Source: Firmicutes bacterium UBA1768 (lineage in GTDB: Bacteria > Bacillota > Clostridia > Peptostreptococcales > Anaerovoracaceae). From it: 10,568 bases of DNA. Shown here in pieces: positions 1 through 6,254 of the stretch (the stretch's first letter is position 1; each line of letters starts with the position of its first letter). The notes beneath the pieces were generated by a model that did no database searches, was not told the origin of the DNA, and saw nothing but the letters and a program-made list of their open reading frames with translations. The translations under genes and the position numbers were made by a program. The DNA is taken from positions 257 to 10,824 of the forward strand of contig DCGW01000003.1 in assembly GCA_002315335.1 (NCBI GenBank), read 5' to 3'.

Positions 1-1
1 G

Positions 2-58
2 CTGTTTGACTACATCGAAAACCGTCCTAAAGAGCTACGTTGCTCAAATTTGTGCTAA
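2..58 (+). CDS. C-terminal end of an unidentified upstream gene (partial)
   Basis: One frame is open from the window edge for 18 codons and closes with TAA at 56-58, next to the terminator that follows. The visible residues (starting LFDYIENRPKEL, ending SNLC) are too few to identify. Genes often found just upstream of parA in Clostridia are mnmG, rsmG and noc-like parB paralogues, but this tail does not clearly match what I remember of any of them. Support is only the open frame and a stop placed where a terminated gene should end. Another frame also stays open from base 3 to about 164, but it runs through the terminator and is less likely to be coding. Confidence 0.3.
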   Translation: MFDYIENRPKELRCSNLC

Positions 59-89
59 ACCCGGTTTCACTTTTGAAGTCGGGTTTTTT
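57..89 (+). terminator. Rho-independent terminator before parA
   Basis: The arm AAACCCG (57-63) pairs with CGGGTTT (80-86). The stem continues inward through two G-U pairs and TTC/GAA (66-68 with 75-77), closing a six-base loop. A T-run at 84-89 follows. The stop codon of the upstream frame lies at the base of the stem. It insulates parAB from the preceding gene. Confidence 0.85.
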
Positions 90-123
90 AATGCTAATTA
101 CAGAGGTTATCTACCGTCTGCCA

Positions 124-152
124 TTGATTTTGTACGTATAAGACTGTATAAT
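124..152 (+). promoter_or_regulatory. Sigma-A-type promoter for parA-parB
   Basis: TTGATT (124-129) and a perfect TATAAT (147-152) are separated by 17 bp. Transcription should start near 159, leaving a leader of about 55 bases before the parA ribosome site. It sits directly after the terminator at 57-89, so parAB probably forms its own transcription unit. Confidence 0.75.
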
Positions 153-214
153 AAACAAACATAGATTTAAACACATCAACAAATATTGCTTTCTTACACA
201 GAAGGAGGATTCCA

Positions 215-985
215 TTGGGTAAAACAATAGCTATTTTTAACCAAAAGGGCGGAGTAGGAAAAACCGCGACGGCAGTTAATCTTGCTGCTTCGATTTCAAC
301 GAAAAAAAAGCGCGTGCTACTTGTTGATATAGATCCTCAAGGCAACGCTTCAGGAGGCTTGGGCATTGATAAAGCTCAATTGGAATCAACCGTATATGAT
401 TTGTTGCTTGGTGGAGAAAAAGACCCAAAAGCCATAATTCAGAACACAAGTATGGCAAATTTGGACATTTTGCCTTCAAATTATGATCTTGCTGGCGCAG
501 AAATCGAATTGGTAAACCAAGAAAAAAGAGAGTTTTGTCTGAAAGAGGCCCTATCACCAATAAAGGACGATTATGATTACATTTTCATAGATTGTCCGCC
601 TACGCTCGGACTTCTGTCGTTAAACGCATTAACTGCTGCCGACTCGGTACTGATTCCAATTCAATGCGAATATTATGCCCTTGAAGGTGTCAGTGACCTT
701 GTCAATACTATAAAACTAATTAAATCAGGTTCAAATCCGGACCTTGAAGTGCAAGGCATAGTTCTCACAATGTATGACAGGCGGACAAATTTATCCGTAG
801 AAGTAGTCAGAGAAGTGAAAAAGCACTTTGAAGATAAGCTTTATGCCTCACTTATTCCAAGAAACATACGAATTGCAGAGGCTCCGGGCTATGGTCAGCC
901 AATATGTGCATATGATCCATTTTCAAAGGGAGCTCGCTCATATATGAACCTTGCAAAAGAATTTATTAAGAAAGAGGAAAAATAG
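215..985 (+). CDS. parA: Chromosome-partitioning ATPase ParA (Soj)
   Basis: A 256-residue P-loop ATPase that, with ParB, segregates replicated origins. ATP-bound dimers coat the nucleoid, and ParB stimulates hydrolysis. The deviant Walker A motif KGGVGKT is at residues 11-17, with signature Lys11 and nucleotide-binding Lys16. The LLVDIDPQGN segment (35-44) includes the catalytic-type Asp40, and Walker B appears as IFIDCPPTLG. Length and the short N-terminus match chromosomal Soj proteins rather than plasmid ParA with an N-terminal HTH. The start is TTG at 215, because the family begins about ten residues before the P-loop and GGAGG (204-208) lies six bases upstream. parB begins on the base after the parA stop. 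No frame damage or missing motif is seen. Confidence 0.97.
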   Translation: MGKTIAIFNQKGGVGKTATAVNLAASISTKKKRVLLVDIDPQGNASGGLGIDKAQLESTVYDLLLGGEKDPKAIIQNTSMANLDILPSNYDLAGAEIELVNQEKREFCLKEALSPIKDDYDYIFIDCPPTLGLLSLNALTAADSVLIPIQCEYYALEGVSDLVNTIKLIKSGSNPDLEVQGIVLTMYDRRTNLSVEVVREVKKHFEDKLYASLIPRNIRIAEAPGYGQPICAYDPFSKGARSYMNLAKEFIKKEEK

Positions 986-1864
986 ATGCCCGTAAAAAAA
1001 GGTGGTTTAGGCAAAGGCCTGGGTGCACTTATGTCGGAGGTTGACTCCGGCATCATTAACGGAAGCCCCGAAGAAAATAAGGTAATATTTATTGATATTA
1101 ATAAAATCTCTCCTAACCGAAAACAACCAAGAAAAACCTTCGATGAAGAAAGCCTCTCTGAGCTTGCCGAGTCGATAAGGCTTCATGGGATAATTCAGCC
1201 TATTTCAGTAAAATCAACGAAAAACGGATATGAAATAATCGCCGGAGAACGAAGATGGCGCGCCTCAAGGCTTGCAGGACTAAAAGAAGTTCCCTGCATA
1301 ATAAAAAAATACTCTGAAAAAGACAATATTTTGGTGGCTCTAATAGAAAATCTTCAAAGAGAAAACCTGAATCCAATGGAGGAAGCTGCTGCATATTGCT
1401 ATGTTGCGGACAATTTCAACATGACTCAGGAAGAAATTTCAAAAAATGTCGGAAAGAGCCGCTCCTATATAGCTAACGCTTTACGCCTTCAGAAGCTTCC
1501 CCAGGAAATACAGGAAATGATAGTTGAGGGAAAACTAAGCGCTGGTCACGGCAGAACTCTTCTTGGACTCAATAATCCGGCAAAACAATACGAATTAGCA
1601 ATAAAAATAACTGAAAAAGGGCTAAGTGTCAGAGAAACAGAGGCAGCCGTTGCGGAAATACTTAATACTACCAACCGAAAGAGCGTCTCTCGAAATGCTA
1701 ATCCCGAATTAAAAGAAATTGAAAATCGTATTACAGAAAACATAGGGACAAAAGTGAAAATTAAAGAAAAGAATGATAAAGGTACAATACAGCTTTCATT
1801 CTATTCACGAGAAGAATTAGAGCGTCTGATTGCTTTTCTTTCCGGCTCAGACAAGATATATTGA
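986..1864 (+). CDS. parB: Chromosome-partitioning protein ParB (Spo0J)
   Basis: A 292-residue CTP-dependent DNA clamp that loads at parS and spreads along DNA, recruiting ParA and SMC. The N-terminus GGLGKGLGALM (6-16) is the usual ParA-interacting peptide. The ParB/Srx domain spans about residues 35-125 and carries the CTP-binding GERRWR box (87-92) and the ENLQR box (121-125). A helix-turn-helix region for parS follows (about 145-170), and the C-terminus would form the dimerisation domain. The ATG directly abuts the parA TAG, with AGAGG (973-977) inside the end of parA, so translation is coupled. No full parS (consensus TGTTTCACGTGAAACA) was found in the window, so the binding sites must lie elsewhere. 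Confidence 0.97.
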   Translation: MPVKKGGLGKGLGALMSEVDSGIINGSPEENKVIFIDINKISPNRKQPRKTFDEESLSELAESIRLHGIIQPISVKSTKNGYEIIAGERRWRASRLAGLKEVPCIIKKYSEKDNILVALIENLQRENLNPMEEAAAYCYVADNFNMTQEEISKNVGKSRSYIANALRLQKLPQEIQEMIVEGKLSAGHGRTLLGLNNPAKQYELAIKITEKGLSVRETEAAVAEILNTTNRKSVSRNANPELKEIENRITENIGTKVKIKEKNDKGTIQLSFYSREELERLIAFLSGSDKIY

Positions 1865-1866
1865 TT

Positions 1867-1900
1867 AAATTTTGCAAAATGGCGATTTTTTGCAAAATTT
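1867..1900. repeat. 13-bp perfect inverted repeat after parB
   Basis: AAATTTTGCAAAA (1867-1879) and TTTTGCAAAATTT (1888-1900) are exact inverted copies around an eight-base spacer (TGGCGATT). Each arm also contains a palindrome built on TTTTGCAAAA, so the element is equally two direct copies of a symmetric site about 18 bp apart. It begins three bases after the parB stop, upstream of the stronger terminator. It could be an extra mRNA 3' hairpin or a protein-binding site. No T-run follows, so alone it is a poor terminator. Confidence 0.6.
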
Positions 1901-1920
1901 GATAATAATTATTAAAAAAC

Positions 1921-1970
1921 AAGGCAATTACTCGAATAATTTGTGAATTTTGAGTATTTGCCTTATTTTT
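1921..1970 (+). terminator. Strong Rho-independent terminator of parAB
   Basis: AAGGCAATTACTCGAA (1921-1936) pairs with 1949-1964 over 16 positions with one T-T mismatch and one G-T pair, closing a 12-base loop. The T-run ATTTTTT follows at 1965-1971. An A-run (1914-1919) precedes the stem, so it could also stop transcription from the other side. Confidence 0.85.
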
Positions 1971-2097
1971 TACGTTTCTCAAAAAATTATTACCCACCCA
2001 CGGTTACTTTTCGACACCTTTTTGACAAAAAATTACATTATTTTCCAATATATGTAAATTGTTTCATATTCGGTCGACTTTCGTTCATAAACAACAC

Positions 2098-2127
2098 TTG
2101 CCAAAGCACTACTATTAATGGTATGCT
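2098..2127 (+). promoter_or_regulatory. Probable promoter of the LytTR gene
   Basis: TTGCCA (2098-2103) lies 18 bp before TATGCT (2122-2127); a TATAAA at 2127-2132 is an alternative -10. A perfect TTGACA at 2022-2027 has no equally good -10 partner. A near-repeat CACTACTAT (2107-2115) / CACCTACTAT (2136-2145) starts every 29 bp across this promoter. The rest of the 1971-2200 gap is AT-rich, and I see no gene in it. Confidence 0.4.
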
Positions 2128-2140
2128 ATAAAAAACACCT

Positions 2141-2183
2141 ACTATATGTATTAAAAATGATGATTTTCATAATACATGATAGT
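2141..2183 (+). promoter_or_regulatory. Long leader hairpin / imperfect palindrome before the LytTR gene
   Basis: Three nested arms pair: ACTAT (2141-2145) with ATAGT (2179-2183), ATGTATTA (2146-2153) with TAATACAT (2170-2177), and AAAAT (2154-2158) with ATTTT (2163-2167). The loop is GATG. Bulges are G2178 and CA2168-2169. That gives 18 pairs ending six bases before the GGAG ribosome site. It could act as an RNA hairpin near the ribosome site or as a DNA operator just downstream of the promoter. Confidence 0.6.
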
Positions 2184-2200
2184 TGAGGAAGGAGTTAATA

Positions 2201-2656
2201 ATGAAGACTTACAATCTTCGCTTCACCGTCGATAGCGACGATGAAAGAATAGAAATTGAAGTAAAGGAAATGGTTGAACAATACCTTAAAGAAAAGGTAT
2301 GCGACGTTGATAGCATCTCATTCACTGAGGTCAAATTCATTTCTCTAAACTCAAAGGGCTCAAGCGGAGTTCTAAGGAAAATACGTCAGCTTGATATAGT
2401 TTACATAGAAAAAAGCGGCCACTCCGCATATGTAGTGACTCGCTCTGAAATTATTCGAGTAAACTTGTCTTTTTCTCGCCTTCTCCAAGAGCTTGACCCG
2501 AATCTTTTTTTCCGAACCCACCAAGGCTTTATTGTCAACATAAATGAAATCAAGTCTGTAGGTTCTTTAGGCATTCATCTTTTTGGTTGCGAAAAAATCA
2601 TACCGGTTAGTCGCAGAAATAAAATTATCTTGAAGCAAAACTCTTATTTTTCCTGA
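2201..2656 (+). CDS. Stand-alone LytTR-type DNA-binding regulator
   Basis: A 151-residue protein whose C-terminal part (about 55-148) matches the LytTR DNA-binding domain. Visible family features are the IVYIEKSGHSAYVVT strand region and the FFRTHQGFIVNINEI segment (103-117), then PVSRRNK near the end. The N-terminal 45 residues are charged and contain no receiver domain, transmembrane segment or histidine kinase, so it is not a classical response regulator. The ATG at 2201 is chosen because GGAG at 2191-2194 is six bases upstream; an in-frame TTG at 2183 would place that ribosome site inside the gene. Regulation may involve the hairpin at 2141-2183. The stop lies inside the 3' end of the convergent rnhA. 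Targets are unknown; autoregulation is plausible but unproven. Confidence 0.88.
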   Translation: MKTYNLRFTVDSDDERIEIEVKEMVEQYLKEKVCDVDSISFTEVKFISLNSKGSSGVLRKIRQLDIVYIEKSGHSAYVVTRSEIIRVNLSFSRLLQELDPNLFFRTHQGFIVNINEIKSVGSLGIHLFGCEKIIPVSRRNKIILKQNSYFS

Positions 2657-3189
2657 TCGTTCTTCCACTGGTTTGCTAATTCATCTGCCCGATTGTTCAT
2701 TCTCGTTATATAGATAAACTCTTCTTTTGAAAAATCTTTCCCATTCCATGAGACAAATTTTTCATATAACTTGCTTAAATCAAATCCGGGCTTGTCAGGA
2801 TTAATATGGCCTTTTACTCGAAAAAAGCTTATTTTATGTTTAGGAAGGAATTCTATCAATTCCACCCACAAATCTTTGTTTTCAACACCTGTTCCGGAAC
2901 TGGTTTTCCACCCATTATTTTGCCACTTTAAATACCATTTCTGTCTGAAACAATCCATAAGATAAGAACTATCCGAAAAAACTCTGATTGTCTGACCATC
3001 AGACTTAATAGCTTTCAAGGATTCAAGCAATGCCGTCATTTCCATACGGTTGTTTGTGGTATTATACTCTCCACCGTATATTTCTTTTTTGTGGCTGCCA
3101 TATTCAAGAATGGCACCCCATCCCCCTATATTATTGCTGTTCTGGTTTCCAGAACACGCCCCATCTGTATAAATATTTAATATCTTCAA
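2644..3189 (-). CDS. rnhA: Ribonuclease HI
   Basis: A 181-residue endonuclease that cuts the RNA strand of RNA/DNA hybrids (R-loops, primers). Catalytic residues by comparison with E. coli are Asp9 (YTDGAC), Glu50 (NRMEM), Asp73 (FSDSSY), His128 (VKGH) and Asp169 (NRADELAN). The substrate-handle region with YLKWQNNGWKTSSG (86-99) is present. The protein is about 26 residues longer than E. coli RNase HI. The His-to-Asp spacing is 41 residues against 10 in E. coli, which means a roughly 31-residue insert (about 129-163). The start is TTG (3189-3187), with GGAG eight bases upstream on the minus strand. The leader contains the GC-rich structured stretch at 3204-3310. The 3' end overlaps the LytTR gene by 13 bp. 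Confidence 0.95.
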   Translation of the reverse strand: MKILNIYTDGACSGNQNSNNIGGWGAILEYGSHKKEIYGGEYNTTNNRMEMTALLESLKAIKSDGQTIRVFSDSSYLMDCFRQKWYLKWQNNGWKTSSGTGVENKDLWVELIEFLPKHKISFFRVKGHINPDKPGFDLSKLYEKFVSWNGKDFSKEEFIYITRMNNRADELANQWKNDQEK

Positions 3190-3203
3190 TCTTTATTCTC
3201 CTC

Positions 3204-3310
3204 AGCCCTTTGGTCTCCGTTCGTATCCCGCAAGCGGTCGCCGAAGGGCTCCTATCTGTTCGGCTTTCCCCGACAATCCGACAAATTACAGACCCTTAGA
3301 TGATAGCCCT
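3204..3310. other. GC-rich intergenic stretch with competing hairpins (possible rnhA leader RNA)
   Basis: AGCCCTTTGG (3204-3213) pairs with CCGAAGGGCT (3241-3250) over ten positions, one of them a U-G pair on the plus strand. AGCCCT recurs at 3305-3310 and could pair with the same AGGGCT (3245-3250), so two folds exclude each other. Further pairs are CTATC (3252-3256) with GATAG (3302-3306), TCTGT (3255-3259) with ACAGA (3288-3292), TCGG (3260-3263) with CCGA (3270-3273), and CCG/CGG around CAAG (3228-3237). CCGACAA is tandemly repeated (3270-3286). On the minus strand this lies just before the rnhA ribosome site. I recognise no riboswitch or tRNA, and neither strand has a convincing gene. 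Confidence 0.4.
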
Positions 3311-3351
3311 ATGTATAGAAAAAATCAATCCAATGTAATGGTGGTGTAATG

Positions 3352-3381
3352 TTGTTACAATATACTGTTAATATCTATGAT
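3352..3381 (+). promoter_or_regulatory. Probable promoter of the yycHIJ operon
   Basis: TTGTTA (3352-3357) and TATGAT (3376-3381) are 18 bp apart and end 16 bases before the GGAGGG ribosome site (3398-3403). A TATACT at 3361-3366 is an alternative -10 but lacks a good -35. With this start the structured stretch upstream would not be in the transcript. Confidence 0.5.
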
Positions 3382-3409
3382 TAAAAACAGGATGTGAGGA
3401 GGGAATAAG

Positions 3410-3994
3410 ATGAGTATGCATATTAAAATACCACAATTAAAGATGATAAAACGAATTGCCGTTTTGCTATTGACTATTTTTCTCTTCTTGACAATCTTTA
3501 CCGCAACACTCCCCAGTACTGCCGCAGAAAGCAAGAATTTCAAGGTTATTAGCCCTGTAATTTCACAATCTACGGGCATGGCATATTCAGATAATCTTTT
3601 TATTTCTATAAGAGTCGAACCGGAAAGAACGGTTCAAATAACCTTGTATAATTATCCGGACTTTAAAGGCGCCGAGTCCCTTGAAATGGTTCCGGCAACT
3701 TCATTTATTAAGAAAAAACAAGTTGGTGATTCTTATTATTACAGCGCCCATCCAAGGCTCAGCTTCTTTACAAAAAGAATAAATAAAATTAAAAGCGGCC
3801 TTTACTCTCTTAGGGTTGAAACTCTTGATGAAAAGGGTCAACCCTTTGAAACAGTTGATACATATTTTATTGCAATGCCCTCTTCTTCAAAAGATCCGGT
3901 TACAATAAACAAAACAACACCTTCTACCAGGGTAATCTTCTTCCAGAAGGTCTTTAAGAACATTTTTGGATCAACGGTGAATGATGATGAATAA
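3410..3994 (+). CDS. Secreted protein of unknown function, first gene of the yyc operon
   Basis: I do not recognise this 194-residue protein. Residues 12-15 (MIKR) are followed by a long hydrophobic core (16-34) and the sequence PSTAAES, which looks like a Sec signal peptide cut after about Ala39. There is no lipobox cysteine and no second membrane segment, so the mature part (about 155 residues) should be outside the cell or at the membrane surface. It is rich in beta-prone segments (VRVEPERTVQITLYN-like and LYSLRVETLDEKG-like stretches), suggesting an immunoglobulin-like or similar beta fold; that is inference. The start is well supported by GGAGGG six bases upstream. The 3' end overlaps yycH by 14 bp, so co-translation with the WalK-accessory proteins is likely. 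Confidence 0.85.
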   Translation: MSMHIKIPQLKMIKRIAVLLLTIFLFLTIFTATLPSTAAESKNFKVISPVISQSTGMAYSDNLFISIRVEPERTVQITLYNYPDFKGAESLEMVPATSFIKKKQVGDSYYYSAHPRLSFFTKRINKIKSGLYSLRVETLDEKGQPFETVDTYFIAMPSSSKDPVTINKTTPSTRVIFFQKVFKNIFGSTVNDDE

Positions 3995-5489
3995 ACTGCT
4001 TTTCTCAGAAAAATTTAAAACAATAATTCTGGTAGTATTATTCATTTCTACGGTATTACTGGCATATTTGTATCTTCATGGAGACACCTTTACTGGACTT
4101 GGCAAGACAGTGAACGATAGATTGGCTTCTACCGACTTTTCCACAGATGAAGTCCCTAGTCCAGGAAACACAATCAGTCCCGCAAGTGTTTCTCTCAGCT
4201 TTGGAGATGGTACGTTTGACCTCCTGTGCGAAAATGCTTCTGTGGTTTGGAATGAGTTTCTTCCAATATATATTACCTTTTCAGAAATGAAAAATCTCAT
4301 GATTGAAGAAATAAGCGAGGATCAATGGAATGAATCTATGGAGTTTTCTTCAATCGTATTCAATTTCGCTTTTGACGTGTCAAATGATTATTTTGAGGGT
4401 CAGGGCGCATCAAATTACGGGCAAACTGACTATTTCACCAGCATCAGCTCAATAGGATGCTCTGACGCAGGAAAAACTGCTATTTTTGTTAGAAACGAAA
4501 CTCAGGATCGATATTTCAGAATTTCGGCAGATTCGGAATTTTTTGACCTTGATGCTATGCTTTCTTCTCTGCGTTCGGGCACAACAACATCAGGTCAGCA
4601 GCTGTCTGGTTCAGAAGCTACTCACCTGTATTATCCCGCAAATATGCTGATGGGGTCGCTCAGCCGAGCATTTTTACCGTATCAGACCAACATTTCCATG
4701 AAGCCATTGTATATGGAGATAGCTCGCTCAGAGGAAACAGATCGCAGCTTAGCAGAAACATTTTTTGGTAAAGGGCTTAATTTTATCAGAAAAATAACAG
4801 ATAACAGTGGTACCATCATGTATATGTATGGATACAATCAAAAGTCTCTCTCGATAACGCCAAACGGCAATATCGAATACACCGACAATACTACTAACTC
4901 CGAAACACAATTAAACTACAACGATGCATACAAAAAAGCCCTTGAGTTTATATCTTCACACGGAGCATGGTCTTCCTTAAACCAGAATAAGCTGAACTAT
5001 ACTCTCAGAAAAGCCACCACAGGAACCTCGGGCCGTGCCACAATATACCGCTTTTGCTTTAAGGCCTCCTTTGATGACTTCCCAATATTTGGAGGGGATG
5101 AGTTTGATATTGTAATTGAAATTACCGGCGACAAAGTAACCTATTATAAAAGAAATCTGATCTCCATGCCATTTGTTACACTATCAGCAAAAACAGGCGT
5201 AATAGAAGACAACTCCGAGATTTATACTTTACTTGCAGAAAACTACTCAGACATTGCGGCTATTCTTGCGGAAGCAGGGTCTCAGCTTCTTCTTCAAAGC
5301 AGCACTTATGGGGAAAACATGGAAGATGTTATAGAAAAGCTGATAAGCGTGCTTCCAGGCTACTTCAGAACAAATGATGAGTCAGATCATCTTGTGCCGG
5401 TTTGGGTATGTCGATTTGACTCATGCTATGTTTTCTTCGACCTCTACTCCGGAGAACTTCTTGGAAGTATTAAGGCAGGTGATTTTTAA
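3981..5489 (+). CDS. yycH: YycH-like membrane-anchored regulatory protein
   Basis: A 502-residue protein with one N-terminal membrane helix (about 14-32) after a short positively charged start, then a large extracytoplasmic part. This is the YycH layout. In Bacillus and Staphylococcus, YycH and YycI bind each other and modulate the essential sensor kinase WalK, which controls cell-wall turnover. Identification rests on topology, length, the following yycI-yycJ-rlmH order, and segments such as the one around GTIMYMYGYNQKS. It begins with three consecutive ATG codons (3981, 3984, 3987), any of which could be used. No good ribosome site is visible, so translation is probably coupled to the upstream gene, whose stop is at 3992-3994. 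walK and walR are not adjacent. Confidence 0.75.
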   Translation: MMMNKLLFSEKFKTIILVVLFISTVLLAYLYLHGDTFTGLGKTVNDRLASTDFSTDEVPSPGNTISPASVSLSFGDGTFDLLCENASVVWNEFLPIYITFSEMKNLMIEEISEDQWNESMEFSSIVFNFAFDVSNDYFEGQGASNYGQTDYFTSISSIGCSDAGKTAIFVRNETQDRYFRISADSEFFDLDAMLSSLRSGTTTSGQQLSGSEATHLYYPANMLMGSLSRAFLPYQTNISMKPLYMEIARSEETDRSLAETFFGKGLNFIRKITDNSGTIMYMYGYNQKSLSITPNGNIEYTDNTTNSETQLNYNDAYKKALEFISSHGAWSSLNQNKLNYTLRKATTGTSGRATIYRFCFKASFDDFPIFGGDEFDIVIEITGDKVTYYKRNLISMPFVTLSAKTGVIEDNSEIYTLLAENYSDIAAILAEAGSQLLLQSSTYGENMEDVIEKLISVLPGYFRTNDESDHLVPVWVCRFDSCYVFFDLYSGELLGSIKAGDF

Positions 5490-6244
5490 TGGAATGGTCT
5501 CGTATTAAAAACATTCTCATCATTGCCTTGATATTAACGAATATTTTCCTGATAGTAATGATTATATTTGTAAATGGCAATATTAGCGACTCTAAGGACA
5601 CATCATTTGATGAAACGCTTGAGGTCCTTAAGATGAACGGGGTTACAGTGTCTTGCGATACAGATATTCCGTTATCTAAAATGGCTGCTATTACACTTAC
5701 ATATGATAACAAAAATGGCACTACATTTTATACCACGGACCCTAACGACTATAATGAACTGAGCAAAAAAACAGCGAAGAAAATGGCTGAAGACTTTATT
5801 GACGCTCACAAGGAATATGATGATATTGCTCGAGAGCTTACTTATGAATCGGCTTATCAAATTGAATCAGAAACCGGCCTGATGACATATGCGGTTTCTT
5901 ATGGGGGTTATTTTGACGACTACCGAATGACTGATTGCTATCTCATTTGCTATGTTACTCCGTATGGCGTTTCATCCGTTGAACGACACTGGGCAAGTGC
6001 CACAAAATCAACCGAGGAATTTGAGTTGGTTCCTCTTTCACAGGCTCTTTTAACTTATATTGCAGAGCCCTTTGATAACAATGAAACCATAAAAAATCAG
6101 AATATTATCGATATATCTCTGGTATACTCTGTTGTAACCCAGGTTGGTGAAAATGTCAGCTCGGATACAGCCTTTCCTGCATGGAAAATATCCACTGACC
6201 AAGGGCTTGTAAATAGAGTTCCAGCATATAAACTGACTAAATAG
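5489..6244 (+). CDS. yycI: YycI-like membrane-anchored regulatory protein
   Basis: A 251-residue protein that starts with MEWSRIKNI and one membrane helix (about 8-28). This is the characteristic YycI start (Bacillus YycI begins MDW and a lysine-rich turn before the helix). The rest is an extracytoplasmic domain related in fold to YycH. In known systems YycI pairs with YycH to tune WalK activity; the partner kinase must be encoded elsewhere if the role is kept. The ATG overlaps the yycH stop by one base (TAATG), with AGGTGA at 5477-5482 as ribosome site. The yycJ ribosome site overlaps its own TAG stop, so the three genes form one translation-coupled block. Confidence 0.85.
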   Translation: MEWSRIKNILIIALILTNIFLIVMIIFVNGNISDSKDTSFDETLEVLKMNGVTVSCDTDIPLSKMAAITLTYDNKNGTTFYTTDPNDYNELSKKTAKKMAEDFIDAHKEYDDIARELTYESAYQIESETGLMTYAVSYGGYFDDYRMTDCYLICYVTPYGVSSVERHWASATKSTEEFELVPLSQALLTYIAEPFDNNETIKNQNIIDISLVYSVVTQVGENVSSDTAFPAWKISTDQGLVNRVPAYKLTK

Positions 6245-6254
6245 GAGAACTGCT

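Noticed and set aside
64..70. GTTTCAC, half of a parS site, close to parAB (also at 7501-7507)
   Set aside because: The second half GTGAAAC is missing in both places, and the first copy is explained as part of the terminator stem.
2183..2200. TTG start extending the LytTR protein by six residues
   Set aside because: It would place the GGAG ribosome site within the coding region; ATG at 2201 has ideal spacing.
3214..3250. tRNA- or cobalamin/TPP-riboswitch-like phrases (GTTCGTATC, GGAGACC, GGGCTGAGGAG)
   Set aside because: Only short matches exist; the cloverleaf arms and the full conserved cores are absent.
3030..3299. Open frame of 89 codons on the plus strand
   Set aside because: Most of it is antisense to rnhA, it has no ribosome site, and its residues look like a shadow translation.
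4136..4144. TTTTCCACA, one base from a DnaA box
   Set aside because: It is a single copy inside yycH with no cluster of boxes or AT-rich unwinding element, so no replication origin is claimed.
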